A stretch of 64,000 bases of DNA from Polynucleobacter paneuropaeus (GCF_003261235.1 NZ_CP030085.1:1705241-1769240); one strand, 5' to 3'. Shown: positions 19,860-29,526, numbered from the stretch's first letter. Program-made: numbers and translations. Notes: generated from the letters alone by a model not told the origin.

Positions 19860-21047
19860 ATGGATATTACCTTGACCAGCCTGGAAGCGGAGCATAGCCA
19901 GCTACTAAGTAGCAAAATTAGTGCTGAAATCAGCGCCAAAGGCGGCTGGATCCCCTTCTCTCGCTTTATGAAAATGGCCCTATACGAACCTGGCATGGGT
20001 TATTACAGCGCTGGCGCCCATAAGCTTGGGGCAGGGGGTGATTTCACTACCGCCCCTGAATTAAGCCCCTTATTCGGGGCTGCTATTGCAAATACCCTCT
20101 TACCCGTTTTAGAAGGCCTCAAGTCAAAAGGCTTGGTAAGCAAAATCTTAGAGTTTGGCGCAGGCACTGGAAAATTGGCTGAGGCAATTTTAAATCGTCT
20201 TCATGAGCTCGGTTTTAGTCTAGATGCTTACGAAATTATTGAAATCTCTCCGGACCTGGCATCTAGGCAGCAATTACGACTAAGCCATCTGATTACTGAC
20301 CAAGGTAGCTCTACCGCTTGTCGCTGGTTAGATACCTTACCCCAAGACTACGATGGGGTCATCATTGCTAATGAGGTCATCGATGCCATTCCCTGTGATG
20401 TCATTATTTTTGAGAACGGCTTTTGGTATTGGCGGGGAGTGACTTTTGAAAATACGCAATTTGCATGGAAGACGGGTAAGCCTGTTGACCAAAATGAATT
20501 GCCCGAGATCTTACTCAGTGGCAATTTTCCAGAGGGCTATACCACTGAGCTACACCCCCAAGCTCAAGCCTGGATGCGAGAAGTTGCGCAACAATTAAAC
20601 ACTGGATTATTTCTGACATTGGATTACGGTTTCCCAGAGTCAGAGTACTACCACGCTCAAAGACAAGATGGCACTTTAATTGCTCATCACCGTCATCACG
20701 TGATACCCGATCCATTTCATCTACCCGGGCTCTGTGATTTAACTACGCACGTAGAATGGGTACAACTTGCTCGCATTGCTCTCGCAGAGAAAGTAGATGA
20801 TGTATTTCTCAGCAATCAAGCGGCCTATCTTCTTGATGCAGGCATTGGTGAACTTGCTCTCGAATTAGCCAACCCAAAAGATGCTGAGACATTTTTACCT
20901 ATCTCTAATGCCTTACAAAAACTACTCTCTGAAGCTGAGATGGGCGAGCTATTTAAAGTATTCGCATTCTCAAAGAATTTAAGCGGGATCACTGCAGGCC
21001 AACATCTACAAGACCTGCCAGGTTTGCGAGGTCGGAATCGTCTCTAG
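19860..21047 (+). CDS. SAM-dependent methyltransferase, MidA/NDUFAF7 family
   Basis: A 395-residue protein of the MidA/NDUFAF7 family (DUF185 superfamily). It shows PFSRFMKMALYEPGMGYYSAG, GGDFTTAPELSPLFG, the SAM-binding strand-loop ILEFGAGTGKLAEA and the internal EIIEISPDL. Mitochondrial NDUFAF7 dimethylates an arginine of a complex I subunit; bacterial members may act similarly, but the target here is unknown. It starts 25 bases from the divergent pteridine reductase and ends directly against the stop of cca (no intervening base). Confidence 0.85.
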   Translation: MDITLTSLEAEHSQLLSSKISAEISAKGGWIPFSRFMKMALYEPGMGYYSAGAHKLGAGGDFTTAPELSPLFGAAIANTLLPVLEGLKSKGLVSKILEFGAGTGKLAEAILNRLHELGFSLDAYEIIEISPDLASRQQLRLSHLITDQGSSTACRWLDTLPQDYDGVIIANEVIDAIPCDVIIFENGFWYWRGVTFENTQFAWKTGKPVDQNELPEILLSGNFPEGYTTELHPQAQAWMREVAQQLNTGLFLTLDYGFPESEYYHAQRQDGTLIAHHRHHVIPDPFHLPGLCDLTTHVEWVQLARIALAEKVDDVFLSNQAAYLLDAGIGELALELANPKDAETFLPISNALQKLLSEAEMGELFKVFAFSKNLSGITAGQHLQDLPGLRGRNRL

Positions 21048-22172
21048 TTATAGCGCTGCAGCAATTGCGGCTAAACGCGCTTTTTCAACTACCAAACGAA
21101 TTTTCTCACCATTGTTTCTGTCGGCAGAGTCTAGATCAGCTATACATTGCGCCAACTCTAAAGCTTGCGCCTTTTGTAAAGCCTGAATTAAATCGTTCAC
21201 CTCAAAACCAATTTGCTTAGCTAGGGTTAAGACCATCATGGCTCGCTCAGGTTTGCGCCATACATCAGCACGATTAAACCAAGCCAGAATCTCTGAAGCA
21301 GAGCTTTTCTTCTCACCTCTGTGTTTAAGTAAGCGCTTGAGTTCGCTGAAAATTTCACTGAAGTCACGAACTTCATTTGGCATCTTGACTGCTTCTGACC
21401 ATGCGCGGATTTCAGTAGCAGATAAATTCATGAGCACTACTGCACAGCGCTCCTCTAAAACTGGAGGTGTAATACGTAAATACTTTCTGAGAGTCTCTCG
21501 CTGTTGCTCATCAATGAGTTGCGCATTCAAGCCGCTTGGTAACAGTAGTTTTGCTGCGCCTGCATCCAACAAGACCTGAAACATCCGCATCGGCTTTGTC
21601 GCCGTTAGACCTCTCGCAAGCTCTTGCCAAATTCTTTCAGACGAAAGGGCTGCCAGCTCTCCAGAGCGAACGATCGCCTTGATTGCTAAAAGAGTTTCGT
21701 CCGCTACGATAAATTCAGGGAAGCGTGCTGCAAAGCGAGCAACCCGAAGCAAACGCAGAGGGTCTTCAGCAAAGGCATCTGAAACATGGCGCAAAATCTT
21801 TTTGGCTAAATCTTCTTGTCCATTAAATGGATCAATGATGGGGCCAACCCACTCGCCATTTTCTGAGAGCTCCTGCGCCATCGCATTGATAGTGAGATCA
21901 CGACGCTCAAGATCCTGCTCTAAGGTGACGGAAGGATCTGCATGAAATACAAATCCTTTATAGCCAGCACCTGTTTTACGCTCTGTTCTGGCCAAAGCAT
22001 ATTCGGCTTGAGTTGCAGGATGCAAAAAAACGGGGAAGTCTTTGCCTACTGGGCGAAAACCTTCTGCCACCATCTCTTCTACAGTAGCGCCTACAACTAC
22101 ATAATCGATATCGTGCGCAGGAATACCCATGAGAGTATCGCGTATCGCGCCGCCGACCGCATAGGTCTTCAC
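21048..22172 (-). CDS. cca: CCA tRNA nucleotidyltransferase
   Basis: A 374-residue class II nucleotidyltransferase that adds or repairs the 3' CCA of tRNA. The catalytic palm shows [13 protein letters not shown] and DIDYVV with the metal-binding aspartates, and the neck has [11 protein letters not shown] and [15 protein letters not shown]. The C-terminal HD phosphohydrolase domain of the E. coli enzyme is not evident and the protein is about 40 residues shorter, so it is probably not the fully multifunctional form. It lies 3 bases downstream of the NDUFA9-like gene. Confidence 0.93.
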   Translation of the reverse strand: MKTYAVGGAIRDTLMGIPAHDIDYVVVGATVEEMVAEGFRPVGKDFPVFLHPATQAEYALARTERKTGAGYKGFVFHADPSVTLEQDLERRDLTINAMAQELSENGEWVGPIIDPFNGQEDLAKKILRHVSDAFAEDPLRLLRVARFAARFPEFIVADETLLAIKAIVRSGELAALSSERIWQELARGLTATKPMRMFQVLLDAGAAKLLLPSGLNAQLIDEQQRETLRKYLRITPPVLEERCAVVLMNLSATEIRAWSEAVKMPNEVRDFSEIFSELKRLLKHRGEKKSSASEILAWFNRADVWRKPERAMMVLTLAKQIGFEVNDLIQALQKAQALELAQCIADLDSADRNNGEKIRLVVEKARLAAIAAAL

Positions 22173-22175
22173 GAA

Positions 22176-23084
22176 CTAGCCCATTCCTTCAAGCGTATGG
22201 CGACTAATTCCAAAAACATCGACTAAGGCGTCTTGGCCATTCACTGGCAAAGTGTTGGGCAAACTCATCGAGGCAATATTATCCCGAGACATCAGAGTCG
22301 GTCCTGGTAAATATTCAAATGCGAGCGCTTGTAGATATCCCACTATATTGGGCACAGGAATAATCAAACAGGATGTCTTTGCTTTATGAATCGCAAACTC
22401 CACGATGGCTTTCATAGTCAATACATCTGGTCCAACAAAATCATAGGATTGGCGAATTGTCTGGGGCATGGTGAGGGATTGCACAAAAGCACTAGTCACA
22501 TCATCCACACTAACGGGCTGGAACTTTGCATCACAATGGGCCAAAGGTAAAGCTGGAAATAATGTAGTTAGCTTAGAGAATAAATTAATAAACTGATCAG
22601 CTGCGCCAAAAATGACAGAGGGTCTAAAAATTGTCCAATCAAGATTGCTAGCTTTCACTGCAGCCTCGCCAGCACCTTTGCTACGCTGATACATGGAGGG
22701 GCCATGTTCATCAGCGCCTAAAGCACTCATGTGGAGATAGCGTTTCAAACCATGTAATTGCATTGCGGTAATAATGTTTTTAGGCAGTTCGACATGCGCT
22801 GCCTTAAATACTTTCCCATAGGGTTTGGCAGGCTTATCGTGCAGAACACCAACCAAATTGATGACAGCTCCATGAGACTGAATCCGGCCACATAAGTTTT
22901 GCAACTCATCAAAATCATGAATATCGGCATCCTCCAGATGAATCTTGGGCAACATTCTAAGTTCACGTGCTGCAGTCAGGTGTCGAGTGGGCAGCAATAC
23001 TGAGTAGCCTGCGTTTTGTAATTTAGCAGCCAAAACGCGGCCTACAAATCCATTGCCACCGATGAGTAAGATGTCGTATTTCAT
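22176..23084 (-). CDS. NAD(P)-binding protein, complex I NDUFA9-like atypical SDR
   Basis: A 302-residue extended/atypical SDR. The N-terminal Rossmann motif reads LLIGGNGFVGRVLAAKL, followed by the blocks VINLVGVLHD and MSALGAD, then an IFRPSVIFGAAD segment. The canonical YxxxK is replaced by YQRSKGAGE. This pattern matches the NDUFA9/39-kDa complex I-associated family and related epimerase-like proteins. Function in bacteria is uncertain. I take the ATG at 23084, since a longer frame to 23138 adds an unconserved leader running into slt. Confidence 0.85.
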   Translation of the reverse strand: MKYDILLIGGNGFVGRVLAAKLQNAGYSVLLPTRHLTAARELRMLPKIHLEDADIHDFDELQNLCGRIQSHGAVINLVGVLHDKPAKPYGKVFKAAHVELPKNIITAMQLHGLKRYLHMSALGADEHGPSMYQRSKGAGEAAVKASNLDWTIFRPSVIFGAADQFINLFSKLTTLFPALPLAHCDAKFQPVSVDDVTSAFVQSLTMPQTIRQSYDFVGPDVLTMKAIVEFAIHKAKTSCLIIPVPNIVGYLQALAFEYLPGPTLMSRDNIASMSLPNTLPVNGQDALVDVFGISRHTLEGMG

Positions 23085-23100
23085 AAGAATGATTATCTCT

Positions 23101-25065
23101 TTAAGGTAAATCGCTTTGCGTTGCAGCTTTCGGAGCAATAATGCCCAAACGCTGTTTTAAGGATTGTGACTGTCCTTGCATGACAGATGCGTAATAACTG
23201 GAATTAGATAGCACATTCTTGACATAGGTGCGCGTCTCATTAAAAGGAATGGTCTCAGCAAAGATGGCGCCCTCAACCGGTCCATCCAATTTCTCACGCC
23301 ACTGCTTGGAGCGGCCGGGCCCGGCATTATAGGCAGCTGAGGCCAGAACCCACGAACCATCCAAATCATTGAGAACCATATTGAGGTAATTGCTACCAAG
23401 CGTTAAGTTAGTATTTCTATCTTGGAGCTGTTGGCTGGTATATGAAGTCATCCCGATCTTCTTGGCAACATACTTAGCAGTATTTGGCATCACTTGCATC
23501 AGGCCAGAGGCGCCGACATTCGATGAAGCATTCATAATGAAACGAGATTCTTGACGAATGAGTCCGTATGCCCAAGCCAAATTCAAATCAATCTGTTTAG
23601 CAATCGGTGCTAAATCATCTTTAAAGGGAGTTGGGTAGCGCAAGGTGAAATCATGTTCTTGCTTGGTTCGATCAGCGGTATTCACAACGCGATCATATAA
23701 ATTCACGCGTTTCCCATACTCAGCAGCTGCCAATAGCTGCTTATCAGACATATTGCGCAACTCCCAATTCCACTCTCGGTTGCCCTCAAATCGCAGGTTC
23801 ATTGCATAAAGATGTTGTGCACGAATAAAACCATTACGATTTGCCATCACATCAATTTCTTGCTCAGACACTTTTGTCCGGGCTGGCGCATGATTTGATT
23901 TTCCTAACTCTTCGCGGGCAAGTTGTCCGTAAAAATTAAATTGATCCTGAATTAGCTCAAAGGATTCGCGGGCTTTAGCATCTTGACCTTCTGCCTTAAG
24001 CGCCCGACCATACCAATAGGTCCAAGCCGGATCGCGACTACGTACCGTTGGATTCATACCCTCGATGGCTTGCTTTACTAAAAGCCAATCCTTCGCTCTA
24101 AGGCCGGCACGCACTTTCCATTCTTGGCTCTCGGTAGAAAGAAGTTCGTTATAGCCCAAGGACTGCTGAAGTCGATACGCATCATCGGCATTAGGGTCCA
24201 GTTTCTTAGCCAAAAATTGGCCAATCACCCCCCAAGCCACTGCCTGATTTTCTTTACTGTAACGGTTACCAATTTGCTGAAAATCTTTATAGGCTCTTAC
24301 AGGGTCTGTTTTAGCCATCTTCACTACATCAGCAATAGGATCTTCACCACCCAAGCGACGCGACATCGTATCAAAGCCCATTTCATTAGCAGCACGCCCA
24401 ATCGCCCTTCCCTCGCTAGTAGTCATTCCTCCAGCCTGAACTAAGAGCGGCACCAATTCTTGGCAAGATTGGCCAAAGTAACGAGGGTCGATCAAAATGC
24501 TGCGCGCATCAAAGGCAACCTTGCTTGCATTCTCGCCCTGAGCCAAATGTGATTGCAGTACGTAACATTTCACTGTTGTGTCGTCATCGACAATAAACTT
24601 CGCGTACTCGGCATCAAAATTGCTCCAATCTTTTCGTTTGCCCAATACGAGCAACCAGTCATTACGCATTCGATCTGCAATCGCACTCCCTTGATACTGA
24701 TTCAAAAAAGTGTTGACTTGAGTATCTGCACCGGTATCTGCGCGGGCTCCGCCTCCACTATCAAATAATTGGGGCTTAATTCGAAAGTAAGCAACGTAAT
24801 CGTCGTAAGGATAATTTGCTAAAGCTGCAGCCAATTGCTGAGACCTAAATACATCATTCTTCTTAGCAGCTTCACGTAACTCGATAAAAGTACGGTCAGC
24901 GTCGGTGATTTCTTCTGGGGCTAACTTGCTTTCATAGGACTTGGGCAAATTGACTTTCTTTGGCTTATCTGCAAAAGCACCGGGGCTCAGCAGAGCTGCT
25001 GATAGGATTAGCAACCCAAAGAGGATTTTCAATATTGATAGGGGATTCTGGAACGGCTTTCTCAC
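23101..25065 (-). CDS. slt: Soluble lytic murein transglycosylase (Slt70 type)
   Basis: A 654-residue periplasmic lytic transglycosylase. A signal peptide (hydrophobic core about 12-30, cleavage near AFA) is followed by a long all-helical superhelix and the C-terminal SLT domain with catalytic Glu (about residue 506) in RQESRF, then GLMQVMP and AYNAGPGR. It cleaves glycan strands to release anhydro-muropeptides. I choose the GTG at 25065: it has AAGG six bases upstream and puts the signal at the N-terminus; the ORF is open to 25122. Confidence 0.92.
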   Translation of the reverse strand: MRKPFQNPLSILKILFGLLILSAALLSPGAFADKPKKVNLPKSYESKLAPEEITDADRTFIELREAAKKNDVFRSQQLAAALANYPYDDYVAYFRIKPQLFDSGGGARADTGADTQVNTFLNQYQGSAIADRMRNDWLLVLGKRKDWSNFDAEYAKFIVDDDTTVKCYVLQSHLAQGENASKVAFDARSILIDPRYFGQSCQELVPLLVQAGGMTTSEGRAIGRAANEMGFDTMSRRLGGEDPIADVVKMAKTDPVRAYKDFQQIGNRYSKENQAVAWGVIGQFLAKKLDPNADDAYRLQQSLGYNELLSTESQEWKVRAGLRAKDWLLVKQAIEGMNPTVRSRDPAWTYWYGRALKAEGQDAKARESFELIQDQFNFYGQLAREELGKSNHAPARTKVSEQEIDVMANRNGFIRAQHLYAMNLRFEGNREWNWELRNMSDKQLLAAAEYGKRVNLYDRVVNTADRTKQEHDFTLRYPTPFKDDLAPIAKQIDLNLAWAYGLIRQESRFIMNASSNVGASGLMQVMPNTAKYVAKKIGMTSYTSQQLQDRNTNLTLGSNYLNMVLNDLDGSWVLASAAYNAGPGRSKQWREKLDGPVEGAIFAETIPFNETRTYVKNVLSNSSYYASVMQGQSQSLKQRLGIIAPKAATQSDLP

Positions 25066-25107
25066 TATGTAACCTTGTTTACTATATTTCTTAATTTTCA
25101 CCCGATA

Positions 25108-25728
25108 ATGCTTGATATGCACGGTAATTCAACAAAATCTCTTCGCCAAGACTTGCTCAAGCAACGCAGTGAGTTTATGGCATCGCCAGACTATGCTCAA
25201 ACCGAGGAGAGGCTTATTGAGGTATTGAATCAATTTTTGATCAATCAAGGCCAAGCCCTTAATACAATCGCCTTGTATTGCCCTATTCAAAATGAAATTG
25301 ATTTACGACCCACCCTATTAGACTGGGCTAAAGGCCAAACCCATCGACAGCTAGCGCTGCCTTTTGCAAAAGAAGATAAGCATTTAGATTTTTATCTTTG
25401 GCAAGAGGGTGACGTTTTAAGTCCCAGCAAGCATGGTGTTCCAGAGCCGACCCCTAGCAACCTTCAGAGACCCAAAATACTGCCTGACTGTATTTTTCTG
25501 CCCTGTGTTGGATGGTCGGAGTCGGAGAACAAGAAGCGGTACTGGAGACTGGGCTATGGTGGCGGTTATTTTGATAGAACCTTAGCTCTCCTAAAAAAGC
25601 TTGGGCACCAACCTATATGCATTGGTATTGGCTTTGAGTGGCAAAAACTAGATGGTGCCAAGTGGTCTGCGCAGCCCCATGACGAAGCCTTGACCTACAT
25701 GCTGACTGAGTCGGGCTTAAGACCCTAG
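25108..25728 (+). CDS. 5-formyltetrahydrofolate cyclo-ligase
   Basis: A 206-residue 5-FCL (MTHFS/YgfA family) that converts 5-formyl-THF to 5,10-methenyl-THF using ATP. The N-terminal basic block KSLRQDLLKQR, IALYCPIQNEID (about 61-72) and the C-terminal nucleotide loop RLGYGGGYFDRTL are clear. Start choice is between ATG 25108 and ATG 25117. The end overlaps the convergent metF by 12 bases, placing two folate one-carbon genes tail to tail. Confidence 0.9.
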   Translation: MLDMHGNSTKSLRQDLLKQRSEFMASPDYAQTEERLIEVLNQFLINQGQALNTIALYCPIQNEIDLRPTLLDWAKGQTHRQLALPFAKEDKHLDFYLWQEGDVLSPSKHGVPEPTPSNLQRPKILPDCIFLPCVGWSESENKKRYWRLGYGGGYFDRTLALLKKLGHQPICIGIGFEWQKLDGAKWSAQPHDEALTYMLTESGLRP

Positions 25729-26547
25729 ACTGAGGTTATCGGCAATAGCCAAAACGGCGTCTGCTTGATTTAAGGAATAGAAATGTAGGCCAGGAGCACC
25801 AGCTGTTAACAGCTGATCACACAGATCAGTGACAACCTCTTCACCAAAGGCCCGAATCGAGGCGACGTCATCTCCATAAGACTGCAAGCGCAAACGAATC
25901 CAGCGTGGAATCTCAGCACCACAAGCATCAGAAAAACGCAGTAGTTGAGTACTGTTAGTGATCGGCATAATTCCGGCAATCACTGGCTGAGTAACGCCCA
26001 TTTCGTAAGCTTCATCTACAAAACGAAAGTAGGCATCGGTATTGTAAAAATACTGAGTGACAGCTGAATTCGCGCCTGCCTTCATTTTCTGAACAAAAAA
26101 GTCAATGTCACTGGCTGGTGATTTCGCTTGAGGATGAGTCTCTGGATAAGCGGCGACATCGATATGAAACCAGTCACCCGTCTCAGAACGAATAAATTCC
26201 ACCAACTCATTAGCATGATGAAACTCGCCGTATTGGCCCATGCCAGAGGGAAGATCTCCGCGCAGAGCAACGATGCGCTTAATGCCTAAGGATTGATACT
26301 GCTTAAGCATTTGACACACACTCTCACGTGAACTACCTACACAAGATAAGTGCGGAGCAACCATTGCACCGGCGGCATGAATCTCGCTCACCACTTTCAA
26401 GGTGCCAGATTGCGTAGAACCACCAGCGCCAAAGGTAACGGAATAAAACGCGGGCTTGAGTACTTCACTCAAGCGCTCGCGTACAAGGCGTAATTTGTTC
26501 TCACCTTCTGGTGTTTTAGGAGGAAAGAATTCAACGCTCAGTTCCAT
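25717..26547 (-). CDS. metF: 5,10-methylenetetrahydrofolate reductase
   Basis: A 276-residue FAD-containing MetF that makes 5-methyl-THF for methionine synthase. VEFFPPKTPEGE at the N-terminus, YSVTFGAGGST (35-45), RGDLPSGMG and the FFVQKMKAGANSAVTQYFYN barrel segment are characteristic. It lies 28 bases downstream of ahcY in the metK-ahcY-metF cluster. Confidence 0.96.
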   Translation of the reverse strand: MELSVEFFPPKTPEGENKLRLVRERLSEVLKPAFYSVTFGAGGSTQSGTLKVVSEIHAAGAMVAPHLSCVGSSRESVCQMLKQYQSLGIKRIVALRGDLPSGMGQYGEFHHANELVEFIRSETGDWFHIDVAAYPETHPQAKSPASDIDFFVQKMKAGANSAVTQYFYNTDAYFRFVDEAYEMGVTQPVIAGIMPITNSTQLLRFSDACGAEIPRWIRLRLQSYGDDVASIRAFGEEVVTDLCDQLLTAGAPGLHFYSLNQADAVLAIADNLSLGS

Positions 26548-26575
26548 TGCTTTGACCTTGTATTAAACGGTTTAA

Positions 26576-28027
26576 TTAATAACGATAGTGATCAGGCTTA
26601 TAAGGCCCTTGCTTAGTGACGCCGATATAAGAAGCTTGCTGATCACTTAACTCGGTTAACTGTGCATTGAGCTTCTTCAACTGTAGGCGTGCCACCTTCT
26701 CATCAAGATGCTTAGGCAAGGTATAAACACCAACAGGGTACTTGTCTGTACCAACAGCATTCCATAACTCAATTTGTGCAATGACTTGATTTGCAAATGA
26801 AGAGCTCATGACATAGGAAGGATGGCCAGTACCGCAACCCAGATTTACCAAACGGCCTTTAGCCAAAATGATGATGCGCTTCTCGGGCATGCCGTTAGTA
26901 GCAGGGAAAATCACATGATCAACCTGGGGCTTAATTTCTTCCCAACGGTATTTTTCAATTCCAGCAACATCGATCTCATTATCGAAGTGGCCGATATTAC
27001 AAACGATCGCTTGATCTTTCATCTTGACCATATGGTCATGAGTGATGACATGGTAGTTGCCTGTTGCAGAAACAAAGATGTCTGCTTTATCAGCAGCGTA
27101 GTCCATCGTGACAACACGATAACCTTCCATGGCAGCTTGCAAAGCACAAATGGGGTCTACCTCAGTCACCCAAACTTGAGCAGACAAGGCGCGCAGGGCT
27201 TGTGCAGAACCTTTACCCACGTCGCCATAACCACAAACCACAGCAACCTTGCCGGCAATCATCACATCCGTTGCACGCTTAATCGCGTCCACTAAAGATT
27301 CTCGGCAACCATAAAGATTATCGAACTTACTCTTAGTTACTGAGTCGTTTACGTTGATTGCGGGGAACTTAAGTTCGCCTTTAGCAAACATTTGATAGAG
27401 ACGGTGTACGCCTGTTGTTGTTTCTTCTGTAACGCCTTTGACTTTCTCCAAGCGGGTTGAGTACCAGGTTGGATCGATGGCCAATTTCTTTTTAATAGCA
27501 GCGAACAGAATAGTTTCTTCTTCGCCAGTAGGATGACTAATGCAAGCTTGATCTTTTTCAGCACGTGCGCCCAAATGTAAGAGCAAGGTAGCATCACCGC
27601 CGTCATCCAAAATCATATTGGTGAATCCACCATCAGCCCACTCAAAGATGCGGTGCGTGAAATCCCAATATTGCTCAAGTGTCTCGCCCTTAATTGCAAA
27701 GACCGGAGTGCCATTGGCAGCAATCGCTGCAGCAGCATGATCTTGGGTCGAGAAAATATTACAAGAGGCCCACTGCACTTCTGCGCCGAGTGCTTCGAGA
27801 GTCTCGATCAGCACGGCTGTTTGAATCGTCATATGTAAAGAGCCAGTAATGCGAGCGCCACGCAAAGGTTGTTGGGTAGCAAATTCATCACGAATTGCGA
27901 TGAGTCCAGGCATCTCGGTCTCAGCAATCGCAATTTCTTTACGACCAAAGTCAGATAAAGAGATATCGGCAATAGCGCAACGAGTGGCTACGAAATCTTG
28001 TAGATTGAAATCAGAAACAGTATTCAT
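26576..28027 (-). CDS. ahcY: S-adenosylhomocysteine hydrolase
   Basis: A 483-residue SAHase that splits SAH into adenosine and homocysteine. Features are [15 protein letters not shown], the NAD-binding [14 protein letters not shown] and [20 protein letters not shown], and the conserved C-terminal KPDHYRY, whose Lys and Tyr contact NAD. I take the ATG at 28027, seven codons into the longest frame, since it has GGAG at ideal distance. That GGAG is the 3' arm of a hairpin, and an SAH riboswitch lies upstream, so expression is probably induced by SAH. Confidence 0.96.
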   Translation of the reverse strand: MNTVSDFNLQDFVATRCAIADISLSDFGRKEIAIAETEMPGLIAIRDEFATQQPLRGARITGSLHMTIQTAVLIETLEALGAEVQWASCNIFSTQDHAAAAIAANGTPVFAIKGETLEQYWDFTHRIFEWADGGFTNMILDDGGDATLLLHLGARAEKDQACISHPTGEEETILFAAIKKKLAIDPTWYSTRLEKVKGVTEETTTGVHRLYQMFAKGELKFPAINVNDSVTKSKFDNLYGCRESLVDAIKRATDVMIAGKVAVVCGYGDVGKGSAQALRALSAQVWVTEVDPICALQAAMEGYRVVTMDYAADKADIFVSATGNYHVITHDHMVKMKDQAIVCNIGHFDNEIDVAGIEKYRWEEIKPQVDHVIFPATNGMPEKRIIILAKGRLVNLGCGTGHPSYVMSSSFANQVIAQIELWNAVGTDKYPVGVYTLPKHLDEKVARLQLKKLNAQLTELSDQQASYIGVTKQGPYKPDHYRY

Positions 28028-28032
28028 GAATG

Positions 28033-28061
28033 CTCCAGCTAAATACAACCCAATGCTGGAG
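28033..28061 (-). promoter_or_regulatory. Hairpin covering the ahcY ribosome binding site
   Basis: Perfect 7-bp inverted repeat: CTCCAGC (28055-28061 on the minus strand) and GCTGGAG (28033-28039). The 3' arm contains the GGAG Shine-Dalgarno five bases before the ahcY ATG, so the closed hairpin would hide the ribosome site. It probably forms the expression platform of the SAH riboswitch just upstream; the switching mechanism is inferred. Confidence 0.7.
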
Positions 28062-28067
28062 TAGATA

Positions 28068-28098
28068 CTCGCTAGCCATTGGATTATGGGTTAGCGAG
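28068..28098 (-). promoter_or_regulatory. Hairpin competing with the 3' part of the SAH aptamer
   Basis: Inverted repeat CTCGCTA (28092-28098 on the minus strand) and TAGCGAG (28068-28074), extended by CCAT/ATGG. Its 5' arm shares the CTC of the CGCTC that closes the aptamer pseudoknot, so the two structures may exclude each other. No U-run follows, so it does not look like an intrinsic terminator. Reading it as part of the riboswitch platform is inference. Confidence 0.55.
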
Positions 28099-28194
28099 CG
28101 CGGTTGCAATTAGTAAATTCGGGATAGCAAAATTTACACCCTCCAAGCCTGGGGATTGACTGGTTCACAGCAATCCTTGCAACGCTCCTTGAAG
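28096..28194 (-). promoter_or_regulatory. SAH riboswitch aptamer upstream of ahcY
   Basis: The minus strand shows the full pattern of the SAH riboswitch (Rfam RF01057). P1 is CTTCAAG (28188-28194) with CTTGGAG (28141-28147). It encloses the conserved GAGCGTTGCAAGG. P2 is GGATTG (28171-28176) with CAATCC (28153-28158), followed by CCCAGGCTTGG. Downstream, GCAACCGCGCTC (28096-28107) can pair with GAGCGTTGC to form the pseudoknot. These blocks match the known consensus almost base for base. SAH binding is known to raise ahcY expression in this class. It sits between metK and ahcY, so ahcY and metF can be controlled apart from metK. Confidence 0.88.
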
Positions 28195-28198
28195 GTAT

Positions 28199-28222
28199 GG
28201 GGAAATTGTAATCAATTTCCCC
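28199..28222 (-). other. Perfect 10-bp hairpin after metK
   Basis: GGGGAAATTG, a 4-base loop, then CAATTTCCCC: a perfect 10-bp stem located 20 bases after the metK stop and 5 bases before the SAH aptamer. It lacks a U-tract on either strand, so it is not a standard intrinsic terminator. It could stabilise the 3' end of metK mRNA or pause polymerase before the riboswitch. Confidence 0.5.
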
Positions 28223-28241
28223 ACTTTTGACTCAGTACTGC

Positions 28242-29408
28242 TTATAAACCTGCTGCAGCCTTTAATGCGGGGGCTTTGTCACATTGCTCCCAAGTAAATT
28301 CAGGCTCTTCACGACCAAAATGGCCGTAAGCAGCTGTTTTGCGATAGATCGGACGCAATAGATTGAGCATCTTCACAATGCCCTTGGGACGCAAATCAAA
28401 GTGCTCAGAAACAAGCTGTGCAATCTTCTCATCCGAGATTTTGCCAGTTCCAAAGGTGCTCACCATCACTGAAGTAGGCTTAGCCACACCAATCGCATAA
28501 GAGATCTGAATCAAGCATTTGGTAGCCAATCCAGCAGCAACGACGTTCTTAGCAACATATCGACCTGCATAAGCAGCCGAACGGTCAACCTTAGAGGGAT
28601 CTTTGCCAGAGAAAGCGCCGCCACCGTGAGGCGCTGCGCCACCGTAGGTATCCACAATAATTTTGCGCCCAGTCAAGCCACAGTCGCCCTGTGGGCCACC
28701 AATAACAAAGCGGCCAGTGGGATTCACGAGATACTTAATGGCACCTTTTACTAAGTGCTTTGGCAATACGGGTTTAATGATTTCTTCAATCACGGCTTCA
28801 CGCAATTTCTCTAGAGAGATGTCTTCAGCATGTTGAGTAGAAAGTACGACAGTATCAATAGAGTCGGGTTTGCCATCGACATAGCGCAGAGTCACTTGGG
28901 ATTTGGCATCTGGACGCAACCAATTCAAACGGCCGTCACGACGTAATTGAGATTGACGCTCTACTAAACGATGCGATAAATGAATGGGCAAAGGCATTAA
29001 CTCGGCAGTTTCATCACAAGCGTATCCGAACATCAAGCCTTGGTCACCAGCGCCTTGATCGAGACCATCATCATGGGCCTTATCAACGCCTTGAGCAATA
29101 TCCGGGCTTTGCTTGTCATAGGCTACCAAGACTGCACAGCCTTTGTAATCAATGCCATAAGCCGTATTGTCATAACCGATTTCACGCAAGGTATTGCGGG
29201 CTACCTGAATGTAATCCACATTGGCGTTAGTGGTGATTTCACCAGCCAGTACCACTAATCCAGTATTACAAAGTGTTTCAGCTGCAACACGTGCAGTTGG
29301 ATCTTGAGTCAGGATGGCATCTAGGATGGCATCAGAGATCTGATCAGAGACTTTATCGGGGTGACCTTCAGAAACGGATTCTGAGGTAAAGAAGTAATCG
29401 TTAGCCAT
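28242..29408 (-). CDS. metK: S-adenosylmethionine synthetase
   Basis: A 388-residue MetK that makes SAM from methionine and ATP. It shows [17 protein letters not shown] (9-25), the hexapeptide GAGDQG with [10 protein letters not shown], and the phosphate loop [16 protein letters not shown]. The length is standard. It heads the metK-ahcY-metF cluster. The start ATG has AAAGGAA upstream and a structured leader of about 200 bases shared with a divergent acyltransferase promoter region. Confidence 0.97.
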   Translation of the reverse strand: MANDYFFTSESVSEGHPDKVSDQISDAILDAILTQDPTARVAAETLCNTGLVVLAGEITTNANVDYIQVARNTLREIGYDNTAYGIDYKGCAVLVAYDKQSPDIAQGVDKAHDDGLDQGAGDQGLMFGYACDETAELMPLPIHLSHRLVERQSQLRRDGRLNWLRPDAKSQVTLRYVDGKPDSIDTVVLSTQHAEDISLEKLREAVIEEIIKPVLPKHLVKGAIKYLVNPTGRFVIGGPQGDCGLTGRKIIVDTYGGAAPHGGGAFSGKDPSKVDRSAAYAGRYVAKNVVAAGLATKCLIQISYAIGVAKPTSVMVSTFGTGKISDEKIAQLVSEHFDLRPKGIVKMLNLLRPIYRKTAAYGHFGREEPEFTWEQCDKAPALKAAAGL

Positions 29409-29442
29409 TGCATATTCCTTTAAAAATTAACACGATCATTAG

Positions 29443-29526
29443 GACAACTCGACGTGCCAGGAACTACAACGGCGACGCTTTAGCAGATTTTGTGAATCGC
29501 CCTGCAAGTTGTCTTAACTCGGCGAT
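29443..29526 (-). promoter_or_regulatory. Structured 5' leader of metK, candidate SAM-responsive element
   Basis: On the minus strand, GACAACTTG (29505-29513) pairs with CGAGTTGTC (29443-29451) in a 9-bp stem with one wobble, and inside it GGCGA (29497-29501) pairs with TCGCC (29471-29475). An exclusive alternative pairs ATCGCC (29521-29526) with GGCGAT (29496-29501); its loop holds GTTAA and GCAG, and GCAG can pair with CTGC just before GCTAAA, an outline like SAM-II riboswitches. A TTCCT at 29459-29463 is complementary to the AGGAA ribosome site of metK (29415-29419). The pairings are read from sequence. The ligand and function are inference, and I cannot assign a known family firmly. Confidence 0.45.

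Noticed and set aside
26822..27295. 157-codon frame antisense to ahcY
   Set aside because: Shadow of a highly conserved gene; no start signal and no family pattern.
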